64,000 nucleotides of DNA from Campylobacter lari (GTDB taxonomy: Bacteria; Campylobacterota; Campylobacteria; Campylobacterales; Campylobacteraceae), in the NCBI RefSeq assembly GCF_004357905.1, contig NZ_SMTT01000006.1:55629-119628 (forward strand), written 5' to 3'. The translations under genes and the position numbers were made by a program. Below the pieces are notes generated by a model. The model was not told the DNA's origin and ran no database searches. It was given only the letters and a program-made list of their open reading frames with translations. Below, in pieces: positions 16,055 to 25,824 of the stretch. Position 1 is the stretch's first letter, and each line of letters begins with the position of its first letter.

Positions 16055-18375
16055 TATTCATATATTTTTTTAAAAGTAGCTTCATCCCATTTTTGACTAT
16101 CACTAAACTTATAAATAACCTTATCACTTTCTATAAATTCTGTCATATTTTTTAAATAATCTTTATTTTCAACAATAACATTTTCCAACATACCATTTTT
16201 ATTTAAAACTGCGTCAATCAAAGCATAATCATTATAAAAATACTCTTGCAATAGTGGGATGATTTTATTTTGAAAAACATTTTTTAATTTCTCTAAACTA
16301 TCAATGCCTATAAAAAATGCATGGCCTATAGTCTTTTCTCTATCTAGCAAGTATTCTATACGCGTATTGATAGCTTCTAGTAATTTTTGTAAATTTACAC
16401 CTTTGCAATTATCAGACAAAACATTAGGTTTAGGCATCATCTCGATAAATTCAAAGCGTCTTCGCAAAGCTGTATCAAGCGAAGTAATGCTTCTATCGGC
16501 TGTATTCATAGTGCCGATGATATAAACATTTTTAGGCACTCCAAATTTTTCACCGCTATAAGGCAAAGTAACTTTTAATCCCTCGCTTTCGCCTATTCTC
16601 TTGCTAGGTTCAATCAAGGTTATAAGTTCACCAAAAATCTTACTTACATTTCCACGATTAATCTCATCTATAATTATTATATAAGGTTTTAAAGAATTAT
16701 CGTTGTTTTTCTTATTTTCATTCTTTGCAGTTGATTGTTTTTCATATGCTTTAAATTTTTTCACTAAATTAAAATAATAAGTATGAGTTCTATCGGCATA
16801 ATCTCTATCAAATACTTTTTTAAACATTTCAGCGGCATTATTAAATTCATCTTTGTGTTTTAATAATTCCATAAATATAGATATACTTAAATTAAAATTT
16901 CCATCAAATCTCTCTACTCCTTCACTATAAATCATAACCGTTTTATCATTGATATCAACAACAAAGAAATTTCCACCCTTTGTTTTACCAATAGGCTCAT
17001 TTGTTTCCAAAAGCCAATTTAAAAAATTTTCAACTTTTTCCTTTAATTCTATTTTTTTATTTAACTCATCTATATTTAAGATACTATTCTCATAATTATC
17101 CAAAGCTTTTTTACAAAGTTCTTTAAAAATTCCGTCTTTTATTTCGTATTCTACTTCCTTAGAATTTTCTTTGCTATCTATACGAGGCTTTATACCTTCT
17201 ACAAATTCTTCATATCCATAGCTTTGATGAAAAGTAGTAAAAACTATTTGCCTATTTTTTACATATTCATCAAATTTTGCTTTTTTCTCATCTCTATCTT
17301 TATTTGCTAAATTTTCACCCAATATCTCCAAAGCTTTATCTATAGTATGATAAGTTTTTCCTGTCCCTGGAGGTCCATAAAGAATTTGATTTAAAGGTGG
17401 ATTTTCTACATTCGATCCTTTATTTGTTTCTTTGTTATTATAAAACTCTTCATCGGAAGAATTAATCAGAAAATCTCTATAATATTTTATAGCACTTGAA
17501 TATCTATTTTTATTTGTAGAATTCTGATCTAAATATTTTTTATTATTTTCTAATTCTTTACATTTAAGATTAAATTGTTTTATATCACATTTATATAGAT
17601 TTATATTCAAATATTTGGCAGAAATTCGAGAAATATCTTTTATATAATTTTCTTTAGTTCCTTCGCTTAGTTTGCTACCATCTTTTTTAGTAACTTTATT
17701 TAAGTATATAGAAAAATTAATTTTATTTTGTTCGATTGTATTATTACTCGAATTTGAATAACACTCCCATAATGGAACCGAAACTTCATTTCTCATACTA
17801 TCGAGTGTATAAATTTTATCTTTTAACAACTTTTTATGTAATTCATAAATTTCTAAATTGCTTTTAAATTCATTTTTACATATTGCCTCTAATATATCTT
17901 TTTTAAATATATTAACAATTTTAATATCATTTGGATTTTGATAATGAAACGCTATCTTCCATTTTAAACCAAAAGGTAAAATTTCATTTAAAACTTCTTT
18001 ATCAATACATTTTAAATTATTATTTTGCGAATATTCTATAACTTTAACTATTTCTTTTTTTACTTTTTCAAAAACTTCATCTTTAGTATTTCCAAGATTT
18101 TTTCTCCAAGCATATCTATTATCATATAAATAATCATCTTTTTTAGGTGGTTTTTTATAACGATAAATTCCAAATTTTCCAGCATCATTTCCTCCAAATC
18201 CTGCATATTCTTTTAATAAAACATCTAACCAATAACAATAATAATTTGGGTTTTCATGTTTAAGATTTGTATATTCTTCAAGACTCATACTTTTAACTTT
18301 TTCTAAAGTCCAAATTTTTTGAAATTCTAAAAATTTATTACTTTCTTTTTGTTTTTCATCTAAAATAATATTCAT
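16054..18375 (-). CDS. mcrB: McrB-type GTPase/AAA+ motor of a modification-dependent restriction enzyme
   Basis: This 773-residue motor subunit has Walker A GPPGTGKT (about residue 333), Walker B IIIIDEIN (about 562) and MNTADRSI (about 621), the McrB motif that replaces the usual AAA+ sensor and gives GTP specificity. LDTALRRRFEF supplies arginine fingers. A segment of about 90 residues with GGNFFVVDINDKTVMIY is inserted between Walker A and B. The N-terminal 320 residues differ from E. coli McrB. They hold a YWLDVLLKEYAGFGGNDAGKFG-type domain (kept short here) and a segment resembling a SAM-like DNA-binding helical domain (about 225-310), presumably the DNA reader. From memory the homologue is C. 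jejuni Cj0139. Confidence 0.9.
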   Translation of the reverse strand: MNIILDEKQKESNKFLEFQKIWTLEKVKSMSLEEYTNLKHENPNYYCYWLDVLLKEYAGFGGNDAGKFGIYRYKKPPKKDDYLYDNRYAWRKNLGNTKDEVFEKVKKEIVKVIEYSQNNNLKCIDKEVLNEILPFGLKWKIAFHYQNPNDIKIVNIFKKDILEAICKNEFKSNLEIYELHKKLLKDKIYTLDSMRNEVSVPLWECYSNSSNNTIEQNKINFSIYLNKVTKKDGSKLSEGTKENYIKDISRISAKYLNINLYKCDIKQFNLKCKELENNKKYLDQNSTNKNRYSSAIKYYRDFLINSSDEEFYNNKETNKGSNVENPPLNQILYGPPGTGKTYHTIDKALEILGENLANKDRDEKKAKFDEYVKNRQIVFTTFHQSYGYEEFVEGIKPRIDSKENSKEVEYEIKDGIFKELCKKALDNYENSILNIDELNKKIELKEKVENFLNWLLETNEPIGKTKGGNFFVVDINDKTVMIYSEGVERFDGNFNLSISIFMELLKHKDEFNNAAEMFKKVFDRDYADRTHTYYFNLVKKFKAYEKQSTAKNENKKNNDNSLKPYIIIIDEINRGNVSKIFGELITLIEPSKRIGESEGLKVTLPYSGEKFGVPKNVYIIGTMNTADRSITSLDTALRRRFEFIEMMPKPNVLSDNCKGVNLQKLLEAINTRIEYLLDREKTIGHAFFIGIDSLEKLKNVFQNKIIPLLQEYFYNDYALIDAVLNKNGMLENVIVENKDYLKNMTEFIESDKVIYKFSDSQKWDEATFKKIYE

Positions 18376-18429
18376 ATCTAAATCCTATTTTATTTTATAA
18401 TAAATTACAAAATAATGTATTTAAATTTA

Positions 18430-18435
18430 ATTATA
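18430..18435 (-). promoter_or_regulatory. -10 element for mcrB-mcrC
   Basis: On the minus strand TTTTGTATAATTAAA places TATAAT about 55 bp before the mcrB ATG, in the only gap (18376-18469) between rimP and mcrB. Together with the hairpin just upstream, this suggests the restriction genes have their own promoter rather than only read-through from the infB operon. Confidence 0.5.
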
Positions 18436-18445
18436 CAAAAGATGA

Positions 18446-18473
18446 GTAAAAATTTAGATTTCTAAATTTTTAC
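18446..18473 (-). terminator. hairpin at the 3' end of rimP
   Basis: A perfect 13 bp inverted repeat (18446-18458 with 18461-18473, 2 nt spacer) overlaps the rimP stop codon at 18470-18472. On the minus strand it is followed by only a short T run (CTCATCTTTTG), so termination may be partial. The stem is AT-rich and may also act on the opposite strand. Confidence 0.5.
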
Positions 18474-18892
18474 CATTGTATGAAAGTTTTAGCTTTTCTT
18501 ATGTCGCTAAAATTTAAAGTAGTTTTTTCTTGAGTTTCTAAATTTTCTAAAGTGATATTTTCATCATCTACGGCGATAATTTTTGCTTCGATTTTTTCTT
18601 TTTCACTAGTTGTGATTTTTACAAGTTCGTTAATGCTTTTTGCAAAATGCTCAATTTTGCTAAGTTTTCTCTCAAGCCCACAGCTTGATACTTCTAAAAA
18701 ATACTCCCCGCCCACAGGTGGCTCTACATCAAAAATAGGCGATAAAATCTCACTAAGCTTAGCACAATCATCAAGATTTACCCCGCCTTCTTTTTGCACA
18801 TAAATTCTATAAATCTTTCTACCATTTTCACTTACTAGCTCATCATCATAAAAGCTAAGCCCTGCTTCTTTACAAAGTGCTTCAAGATTCAT
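18470..18892 (-). CDS. rimP: ribosome maturation factor RimP
   Basis: RimP assists 30S subunit maturation. The 140-residue protein has an alpha/beta N-domain with VNLDDCAKLSEILSPIF and YFLEVSSCGLERKLSK (the EVSSPGldR-type motif, with Cys in place of the usual Pro), then a short Sm-like C-domain (KIIAVDDENITLENL). I start at the ATG 18890-18892 ([11 protein letters not shown]), preceded by AAAAAGGAACAAA. The longer in-frame start adds a basic stretch that overlaps rbfA more. It follows infB and rbfA in the usual translation operon. Confidence 0.92.
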   Translation of the reverse strand: MNLEALCKEAGLSFYDDELVSENGRKIYRIYVQKEGGVNLDDCAKLSEILSPIFDVEPPVGGEYFLEVSSCGLERKLSKIEHFAKSINELVKITTSEKEKIEAKIIAVDDENITLENLETQEKTTLNFSDIRKAKTFIQW

Positions 18893-19244
18893 TTTGTTCC
18901 TTTTTGATTTTTTCAAATAAAGCATCCATATGATTTTGATACTCTAATCTATCATCAAATTTAAAGTGAAAATTCGGACATCTATACCACCCTTGCTCAC
19001 TCATGCAATAATTTTGCAAAGCACGGGCGGCTTTTTTGAGTTGATTGAGTATGATTTCTTGCTCTTGGGTATTAAAAAACATTTTATCTAAATACACAAA
19101 AGCATCGTATCTGCCTTTTTTACACTCTACATCCACTACGCACAAATTTTTTAAAGCTTCGTTGTCTAAATTTGCTAAAGCTTCTGGTATAAGTTCTTTT
19201 AAAATGCTTTCTGTGCGTAGCTTTTTGATTTCGGCTGGGTTCAT
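18882..19244 (-). CDS. rbfA: 30S ribosome-binding factor RbfA
   Basis: RbfA is a cold-shock-type factor that binds the 16S 5' helix during 30S maturation. The 120 residues include [20 protein letters not shown], a [17 protein letters not shown] beta strand and [24 protein letters not shown], matching the KH-like RbfA fold, including the conserved region ending near the C-terminus. It starts 4 bp before the end of infB and overlaps rimP by 11 bp. Confidence 0.92.
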   Translation of the reverse strand: MNPAEIKKLRTESILKELIPEALANLDNEALKNLCVVDVECKKGRYDAFVYLDKMFFNTQEQEIILNQLKKAARALQNYCMSEQGWYRCPNFHFKFDDRLEYQNHMDALFEKIKKEQNES

Positions 19245-21874
19245 AGGCTTACTTGTTCCTCAACTTCTTTATAACTTTCTATATAATCCCCCACTCTCAT
19301 ATCATTACAACCTTCTATGCCTACACCGCATTCATAGCCTTTTGCAACTTCTCTTACATCATCTTTAAAGCGTTTAAGCGAGCTTACATTACCTTCAAAT
19401 ACCACAACCCCATCTCTAATAAGCCTGATTTTCGCACCACGATTGATCGTGCCTTCTGTCACCATACAACCTGCGATTTGTCCTAGTTTTGGCACACTGA
19501 TCACTTGGCGAATTTCAGCTTGACCAAGTTGTTCTTCAGAGATGATAGGACTCATCATACCACCTAGTAAGGCTTTTACATCATCAAGCAAGTTATAAAT
19601 AACATTATAAGTTTTTATCTCTACGCCTTTATCTTTGGCACGCTCTTTGATCTCACCAGTTGGGCGTATATTAAAGCCTAAAACGATAGAGTTTTCACTC
19701 GCACTTGCAAGCTCTATATCGCTTTGAGTAATCCCACCTACCCCACTATGGATAATATTAACCTTGATCTCATCGTTTTTAAGTTTTTCTAAACTAGCCT
19801 TAATCGCTTCAAGTGAACCTTGCACATCTGCTTTTAAGATCACAGGAAGGGCTTTTAAATTGCCTTCTTTGATTTTTGCACCAAGCTCATCTATGCTTAC
19901 TTTAGTGGATTTGCTTAGTTCTTTTTGGCGGTTGTATTCATGGCGTTTATTAGCATATTCTCTTGCTTGCTTATCACTATCTACAGCTATTAGAGTTTCT
20001 CCTGCATCGGCTACTTCACTAAGACCTATGATCACCCCGCACTCACCTGGACCTATTTCTTTTAAAGCTTTGCCTTGATCATCACTCATAGCACGCACTT
20101 TACCATAAGCTTCCCCTGCTACGACTGTATTTCCTACTCTTAAAGTACCATTTTGCACGATGATAGTAGCCACAGGACCTCTACCTTTTTGCACTGAAGA
20201 TTCTATAATACTTGCTTTAGCATGGGCTTTTGGATTTGCTTTAAGCTCTAAAATATCAGCTTGTAATAATACAATTTCAAGTAAATCCTCTACACCATCA
20301 CCTTTTTTAGCTGAAACTGGCACAAATTCATGGCTTCCGCCCCATTCTACTGGCATGATGTCCATTTCTGCTAGTTGGGTTTTTACCATGTCAGGATTTG
20401 CGTTTTCTTTATCCATTTTATTAATAGCAATGATAATAGGTACATTGGCTGCTTTTGCATGATTGATCGCCTCTTTAGTTTGTGGTTTTACCCCATCATC
20501 TGCAGCTACTACGATAATAACAATATCAGTTATACTAGCTCCCCTTGCACGCATAGCAGTAAATGCCTCATGGCCTGGAGTATCGATAAAAGTGATTTTT
20601 CTACCATTTTTTTCCACCATATAAGCGCCAACATGCTGAGTGATCCCACCTGCTTCGCCACTTGCAATGCGTGATTTTCTTATATAATCAAGCAAAGAAG
20701 TCTTACCATGATCCACATGCCCCATGATAGTGATAACCGGAGCTCTTTGGCTTAAATTTTCTTCTGTTTGGTTTTCATCATAATCTTTTACATAATCAAA
20801 CTCATCAGCCTCATCAATGATATTAATCTCCACACCAAATTCAGCTGCAAGAATTTCTATAGCATCCTCATCTAAAAAGTCATTTTTAGTCGTCATCATA
20901 CCAAGCATGAAAAGTTTAGAGATAACTTCTCCGGTGTTTTTACCAAGTTTTTCAGCAAATTCATACACACGAATTTCTTTAGGTATACTTACACTTGTGA
21001 TCACTTCGCTTTCTTTTTTCTCTACTTTTTTAGGTGGTTTTTTACGACTTCTTCTTTGTATACCACCCTCGCCAAATGGATTGATAGAATTATTTAAAGA
21101 TTGCTTTAAGATATTTGGTTGTTTTTTGTTTGCTGGTTGTGCTGGTTTGTTTTCTTTTACACTAAAATCAGGTAAAACTACCATATCATCATCTTCTAAA
21201 GAAATATCAGCAAAGTCTTTATCTCCTAAAAGATCCATTTTAGTAGTGCTTTCTTTTTTACTTGCTACAGGATGATTTTTCTTTTCTTTTTTCTTTCTTT
21301 TTAAATTCTCATCTGAATTTGAAAAAATCATACTAAGGCTCAAGCCTTGAGTATTTTGCATATTAGATTTTTCTTCATTGTTTATTTGGTTTTCTTTGCT
21401 TTCTTCTTTTTTCTTTTTAACGATAACTAAACCTCTTCTTTTAGCTAAATTTAAATTAGAGCCTAGTTTTTCATCGAATTTAATTTCTTCTTTTTTTTCT
21501 TCTAATGCTTCATTTTTAATAGGATTTTCAGGTTGCTTTTCTTCTTTTTTACTTTCTTCTTTCTTTTCATTTGTTGTTTTAACAGGAGTTTTTGTTTCTT
21601 TTTTAGTAGTTTTTTTCTCTTCTTTTTTGCTTTCTTCTTTTTTAGTAGTAGTTTTTTTAGTCGCACTTTCTTTTTTAGGCTTTGCCACTTTTTTTACCAC
21701 ATCTAGTATTTCACCTGATTGTACATATTGATAAATCGCTTCTGCGATTTCAGAAGATACTTTTTTGTTAGGGGATTTTATATCCTCTAAGCCTATTTCA
21801 TTGGCTTTTTCTATAATTTCTTTACTAGTATATCCTAACTCTTGAGCGATTTCGCTAATCTTTACATCTGTCAT
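19241..21874 (-). CDS. infB: translation initiation factor IF-2
   Basis: IF-2 brings initiator tRNA to the 30S subunit. The 877 residues start with an IF2_N domain ([21 protein letters not shown]). A long low-complexity Lys/Glu/Thr linker follows (about 65-260), then a second IF2_N domain and the G domain ([31 protein letters not shown]). The beta-barrel and C-terminal domains end at [23 protein letters not shown]. The K/E-rich linker yields misleading Ser/Phe-rich open frames on the plus strand. The start overlaps the upstream YlxR gene by 20 bp. Confidence 0.97.
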   Translation of the reverse strand: MTDVKISEIAQELGYTSKEIIEKANEIGLEDIKSPNKKVSSEIAEAIYQYVQSGEILDVVKKVAKPKKESATKKTTTKKEESKKEEKKTTKKETKTPVKTTNEKKEESKKEEKQPENPIKNEALEEKKEEIKFDEKLGSNLNLAKRRGLVIVKKKKEESKENQINNEEKSNMQNTQGLSLSMIFSNSDENLKRKKKEKKNHPVASKKESTTKMDLLGDKDFADISLEDDDMVVLPDFSVKENKPAQPANKKQPNILKQSLNNSINPFGEGGIQRRSRKKPPKKVEKKESEVITSVSIPKEIRVYEFAEKLGKNTGEVISKLFMLGMMTTKNDFLDEDAIEILAAEFGVEINIIDEADEFDYVKDYDENQTEENLSQRAPVITIMGHVDHGKTSLLDYIRKSRIASGEAGGITQHVGAYMVEKNGRKITFIDTPGHEAFTAMRARGASITDIVIIVVAADDGVKPQTKEAINHAKAANVPIIIAINKMDKENANPDMVKTQLAEMDIMPVEWGGSHEFVPVSAKKGDGVEDLLEIVLLQADILELKANPKAHAKASIIESSVQKGRGPVATIIVQNGTLRVGNTVVAGEAYGKVRAMSDDQGKALKEIGPGECGVIIGLSEVADAGETLIAVDSDKQAREYANKRHEYNRQKELSKSTKVSIDELGAKIKEGNLKALPVILKADVQGSLEAIKASLEKLKNDEIKVNIIHSGVGGITQSDIELASASENSIVLGFNIRPTGEIKERAKDKGVEIKTYNVIYNLLDDVKALLGGMMSPIISEEQLGQAEIRQVISVPKLGQIAGCMVTEGTINRGAKIRLIRDGVVVFEGNVSSLKRFKDDVREVAKGYECGVGIEGCNDMRVGDYIESYKEVEEQVSL

Positions 21875-22121
21875 TAAAAAATATCTCCTTTAAATCCTGC
21901 TGATTTATACTGCCATAAAAATTGCCTTTGCAAGCTCTCATAAAAGCCTTTTGCAATGTTTTTTCATCTTTTTCAAAACATGGATTACAAATATATAAAC
22001 TCCTACCAAATTCCACTTTAGTGATAATTTGAGAATTTTTTATTTGAAATTGATGCAAACTTTGCTTTTCATAACGACCTTTGCAAACAATGCACATTCT
22101 AATGGGTATATGGTTTTTCAA
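21855..22121 (-). CDS. rnpM: YlxR/RnpM family RNA-binding protein (DUF448)
   Basis: This 88-residue protein carries the YlxR signature: [20 protein letters not shown] at the N-terminus, then [23 protein letters not shown] Cys pair at each site (CxxC, CxxC) suggests a zinc-binding form. In B. subtilis the family (RnpM) binds RNase P RNA. The position between thrB and infB is the common arrangement in Campylobacter. The gene name rests on family membership only. Confidence 0.85.
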   Translation of the reverse strand: MKNHIPIRMCIVCKGRYEKQSLHQFQIKNSQIITKVEFGRSLYICNPCFEKDEKTLQKAFMRACKGNFYGSINQQDLKEIFFNDRCKD

Positions 22122-22145
22122 AATTATATCTTTTTTTTGGAATTT

Positions 22146-23024
22146 TTAGCAAATTTTAAAGCCCTCATCGTCAAATTCTAAAAGCTCAACTCTAAATTTA
22201 GCAAATTTATTTTTGATTTTTTCTTTGATTTGTTTAGCATCATCTTTATAAGCTAGAGTGAAAAAACTCGAACCTGAGCCTGAAAGCGTGCTCATGAGAG
22301 CATTATTATCTAAAGCTAATTTTTGTACTTCAAAAAGCTCAGGTAAAAGTTTCATTCTTTGATTTTGATGAAGTTTATCTAAACTTGCATATTTTAATAA
22401 ATCATATTTTTTCTCTAAAAAGCAAGCAGTTAAAAATGAAGCATGACAAAGATTAAAAACAGCATCTTCTAGATTAATTTTTTTAGCTAAAACTGTTCTT
22501 GATTTTTGAGTATTCATCGCTACATTTGGTATAGTTATAACAGCTTGTAAGTCTTTATCTACTTCTTTTTTTATAGCTAAGACTTTTTGATTGTGATTTA
22601 ATGCACACACAAAACCTCCAAGAGCTGCTGGAGCTATGTTATCTGGATGATTTTCATATTTTAAAGCTTCATTTAAAATGATATTTTTATCTGCTTTAAA
22701 TCCGCTTAATTCATAAGCACAAGCAATAGCTCCAATTATTACAGCAGAGGAACTTCCCATACCTCTTGCTAAAGGGATATTATTTTGAAAAACAAAACGA
22801 AAATTATCTTTTTTACCACTAAGTCTTTGATAAATTTCATAAAAAATATTAACAAAAGTATTATTTTTTTTAAGATAGATATTATTTTCACCTTCTCCAT
22901 GTATGTTAATACTAAAAAATTTAGATTTTTCAACTATAGTTTGATTAAAATGTTTCAAACTCAAGCCCAAACAATCAAAACCAGGACCTAAATTTGCACT
23001 TGTCGCAGGAACTAAAATTTTCAT
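22146..23024 (-). CDS. thrB: homoserine kinase ThrB
   Basis: This GHMP kinase phosphorylates homoserine for threonine synthesis. The 292 residues begin with LVPATSANLGPGFDCLG (substrate site). They contain the GHMP ATP loop PLARGMGSSSAVIIGA (about residues 84-99) and NHPDNIAPAALGG, and end with the STLSGSGSSFFTLA motif. The length is normal. It lies 8 bp from tsaB and 24 bp before the YlxR gene, inside the lpxC-infB operon. Confidence 0.95.
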   Translation of the reverse strand: MKILVPATSANLGPGFDCLGLSLKHFNQTIVEKSKFFSINIHGEGENNIYLKKNNTFVNIFYEIYQRLSGKKDNFRFVFQNNIPLARGMGSSSAVIIGAIACAYELSGFKADKNIILNEALKYENHPDNIAPAALGGFVCALNHNQKVLAIKKEVDKDLQAVITIPNVAMNTQKSRTVLAKKINLEDAVFNLCHASFLTACFLEKKYDLLKYASLDKLHQNQRMKLLPELFEVQKLALDNNALMSTLSGSGSSFFTLAYKDDAKQIKEKIKNKFAKFRVELLEFDDEGFKIC

Positions 23025-23032
23025 TTTTTACC

Positions 23033-23470
23033 TTAATTAATTGCATCTAAAACATAAAAAGGTGTATTTTCTTTGCTTAAATTTAAACCTTTTAAACTTT
23101 GAGGCATAAAAAAACTTCCTGCTTGTGTCTTCTCTAAAATAATTTCGCCATTGTCTTTTTTTACAAAACATAAATGTTTGTTTGCAGATATAGGAGTGTT
23201 GTTATTTAACTCAAAAGCACTGATTGCTTTTAAAGGAATGTTTTTGACTATGGCTAATGTCTCAAAAGAAACATAAGAAATTTTTATACCCATGTAAGAA
23301 CCTGGCCCATGTACATAAATAAGCTTTTCAAACTCATATTGTGAAAGTAATTCTTGCAATATTTTTGGTAAAACCTCGCTAACTTTTAAATCACTTTCAA
23401 TGGTATTTAACAATAAATCATTTTCATAAATACCAAGCATTAAAGGTTTTGCTATGGCATTTAAAAGCAA
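23033..23470 (-). CDS. tsaB: TsaB-like t6A biosynthesis protein (short form)
   Basis: TsaB scaffolds TsaD in N6-threonylcarbamoyladenosine synthesis on tRNA. Only 145 residues are present, about the ASKHA N-terminal half, with the family signature YVHGPGSYMGIKISYVSFETLAIVKNIPLKAISAFE (short segments: GPGSYMGIKI, SFETLA). The truncated form is usual in Campylobacterota. The start is TTG at 23470, supported by an AAAAAAGG stretch just upstream; no ATG is available. It lies between lpxC and thrB. Confidence 0.8.
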   Translation of the reverse strand: MLLNAIAKPLMLGIYENDLLLNTIESDLKVSEVLPKILQELLSQYEFEKLIYVHGPGSYMGIKISYVSFETLAIVKNIPLKAISAFELNNNTPISANKHLCFVKKDNGEIILEKTQAGSFFMPQSLKGLNLSKENTPFYVLDAIN

Positions 23471-23481
23471 AGTAACCTTTT

Positions 23482-24366
23482 TTATGCAAAAACCTTTTCA
23501 TAAACCTTATGTGTGCTTTTTTCTAAGCTTACTACCTCATATGTACTAGGATCTTTTAAAAGTTCTTTAGTTAAAAGATGATTAAGCTTGTGTGAACCTG
23601 CATAAGAAGTATAATCTCCAAAAACTCTACATCCAAGCAAGGTTAAATCCCCAATAGCGTCTAAAATTTTATGACGCACAAATTCATCCTTAAAGCGCAA
23701 ACCTTCAGGGTTTAAAATACGATTATCATCAATCACAACAGCATTTTCTAGGCTTCCACCAAGACCTAAATTCATAGCTCTTAAAGCTTGAACATCTTTT
23801 AAAAATCCAAAAGTTCTTGCTCTTGCTATTTGCTCTATGTAGTTTTGTTTGCTAAATTCAAAACAATAATTTTGTTTGCCTATAATAGGATTATCAAATT
23901 CGATTGTATAGTTTATAATAGGCATATCCGTAGGACTTAAACGCACAAATTTATTGCCTTCTTTTACTTCTACACTTTTTTTAATCACTAAAATTTTTTT
24001 TGCCGCATCAAGCTCTTTTATACCTGCTTCTTCAAGCATCATACAAAAACCTATACTGCTACCATCCATTACAGGAGCTTCGTTTGCGTCTAAAACTATA
24101 CACACATTATCAATACCATAAGCATTAATCGCACTCATTAAATGTTCTATAGTAGAAACATAACCCCTATGATCGCCTATTACAGTAGCCATTTGTGTAT
24201 CGATGACATTTTCAGGCTTTGCTTCATAAGAAATTCCCAAATCACTTCTATAAAACACTATACCACTACCAGCTTCTAATGGCTCTAATTTTATACTAAT
24301 AGGCTCACCCTTGTGCAAACCTATGCCAACACCTTTAACTTCTTTTGCTATTGTTGTTTGATTCAT
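23482..24366 (-). CDS. lpxC: UDP-3-O-acyl-N-acetylglucosamine deacetylase LpxC
   Basis: LpxC is the zinc enzyme of the committed step of lipid A synthesis. The 294 residues include GVGIGLHKGEPISIKL, STIEHLMSAINAYGIDN (zinc His), VMDGSS, ARTFGFLKDVQALRAMNLGLGGS, and RFKDEFVRHKILDAIGDLTLLG (zinc His and Asp). The Phe-Gly and Asp-rich blocks are intact, so the enzyme should be active. The gene lies 2 bp downstream of the M23 peptidase gene. Confidence 0.97.
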   Translation of the reverse strand: MNQTTIAKEVKGVGIGLHKGEPISIKLEPLEAGSGIVFYRSDLGISYEAKPENVIDTQMATVIGDHRGYVSTIEHLMSAINAYGIDNVCIVLDANEAPVMDGSSIGFCMMLEEAGIKELDAAKKILVIKKSVEVKEGNKFVRLSPTDMPIINYTIEFDNPIIGKQNYCFEFSKQNYIEQIARARTFGFLKDVQALRAMNLGLGGSLENAVVIDDNRILNPEGLRFKDEFVRHKILDAIGDLTLLGCRVFGDYTSYAGSHKLNHLLTKELLKDPSTYEVVSLEKSTHKVYEKVFA

Positions 24367-24368
24367 TT

Positions 24369-25763
24369 TTATTCACTCAAAATTCTTTTTTTGCTTGATT
24401 CTAATACATTATAGATATTTTCTTTTATCCATTTTGCATCTTGCCATTGCTCAGGACGCACTTCAACACCTTGCACCAAAACACCAAAATGCACATGATC
24501 TCCAAGCGCTAAGCCTGTAGTGCCTGTAGTTCCTATAACATCACCTGCTCTAACTCTATCACCCACATTTACATCCACATTAGTGCAATGTCCATAAAGA
24601 GTATAAATCCCAAAACCATGATAAATAATAATATTTAGTCCATAAATTCCATTTTCTTGTACAAATACCACTTCACCATCGTTATTGCTAATGATAGGCG
24701 CTTCTTTTACGCTTGCTAAATCAAGTCCCATATGATAAGAACTACTAAATGCTTGATTATTATAAGAATAAAATCTATGGTCAGCATAATCAGCTACTTT
24801 TTGGCCATTTTTTAAAGGCTTGAAAAGATTGACTTTAAAATTATTAATCATAGTATCAGGAACTTTACTCGTAATATCATGAATGATAACTTCATTAGAA
24901 GCTCTTAAGTCCTCATTAACAAATTTAAATTTTTCAAGCCTGCTTAACTCTCTATCTTTTGGAGCATATTTTTGTGCTAAAAATTCAATCTTTCCATCTA
25001 AAAATCTATCACTTACTTTTATATTTGATACACGGTATTTTTTATTGGTAAAATAATATCTAATTCTTTGCTTGTTTACATTACCTGCTTTATCCACTGC
25101 CACCACATAAGCTCTAAAATGCTCATCAGTTGCCTCCCAAGGAATCAAAGCAGCATAATATCCTTCTTTCACATAAGGAGTTGCTTTAAAAATTTTATCT
25201 TTATCAGTTGTGATATAAACTTCTTGTAAATTCTCATCACTTGCTTTAAATACCACACTACCTACTCCACCTTGTTCGATTTGATAAGAATTGTCTAAAA
25301 TTTCTACAAATGGTTTTTTGGTATCAATGATAACTTTCACTTCTTTAAGCGCTTGATTTCCTAAAAAGAAATTCCAAAAACTACTATCACTTGCTTCTAT
25401 TACAAGCTTATAAGAATCAACATTTTCTTTATAAGCTGGTTTTGGTAGTTTTAAATCAAAATGGACACTTTTTTTATTACCTTTAACATGTTCATTAACA
25501 AGCATTTCACCATTTAATTCATTTGCTTTAAATAGTGTGACTTTAACATCTTTTAAAACGCTTTCATCGCTTATTTCTATAGATATAGGATCTGTTAAAT
25601 TGCTATAAATAATATCTGATTTTGTTTGGATTAATGGAGGATTTTTTTCAAACAGCTTTGTATTTAACACAAAAACCCCAAAGGCTAAAAGTATTAAAAA
25701 AACTAGAAAAACCCATTTTTTATTTGATCTTTTACGCGTAAAAACCATATTCTCCACTTTCAT
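24369..25763 (-). CDS. M23 (LytM) peptidoglycan endopeptidase with N-terminal membrane anchor
   Basis: This is a periplasmic cell-wall hydrolase. Residues about 17-35 form a membrane anchor, and about 40-330 form beta-rich (Ig-like) domains. The C-terminal LytM domain has the complete zinc set: YHMGLDLAS (His, Asp), GHCTNVDVNVGD, and DHVHFGV (HxH). From memory this locus corresponds to the C. jejuni helical-shape peptidase Pgp3 (Cj0131), which trims peptidoglycan crosslinks. An alternative start at codon 6 (MVFTRKRS) has GGAG close by, so the first five residues are uncertain. It heads the operon with lpxC, tsaB and thrB. Confidence 0.88.
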   Translation of the reverse strand: MKVENMVFTRKRSNKKWVFLVFLILLAFGVFVLNTKLFEKNPPLIQTKSDIIYSNLTDPISIEISDESVLKDVKVTLFKANELNGEMLVNEHVKGNKKSVHFDLKLPKPAYKENVDSYKLVIEASDSSFWNFFLGNQALKEVKVIIDTKKPFVEILDNSYQIEQGGVGSVVFKASDENLQEVYITTDKDKIFKATPYVKEGYYAALIPWEATDEHFRAYVVAVDKAGNVNKQRIRYYFTNKKYRVSNIKVSDRFLDGKIEFLAQKYAPKDRELSRLEKFKFVNEDLRASNEVIIHDITSKVPDTMINNFKVNLFKPLKNGQKVADYADHRFYSYNNQAFSSSYHMGLDLASVKEAPIISNNDGEVVFVQENGIYGLNIIIYHGFGIYTLYGHCTNVDVNVGDRVRAGDVIGTTGTTGLALGDHVHFGVLVQGVEVRPEQWQDAKWIKENIYNVLESSKKRILSE

Positions 25764-25824
25764 TGTATAATTTTTGTAAAAATATATTATGCTTTAGCAA
25801 ATTAAGAGTAAATTATAAAAAATT

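Noticed and set aside
20817..21275. Long plus-strand frame inside infB
   Set aside because: Shadow of the G-domain and linker coding region; the minus-strand frame is unambiguous IF-2.
21378..21731. Plus-strand Ser/Phe-rich open frame opposite infB
   Set aside because: It is the reverse of the Lys/Glu-rich IF-2 linker; composition artefact with no ribosome site or homology.
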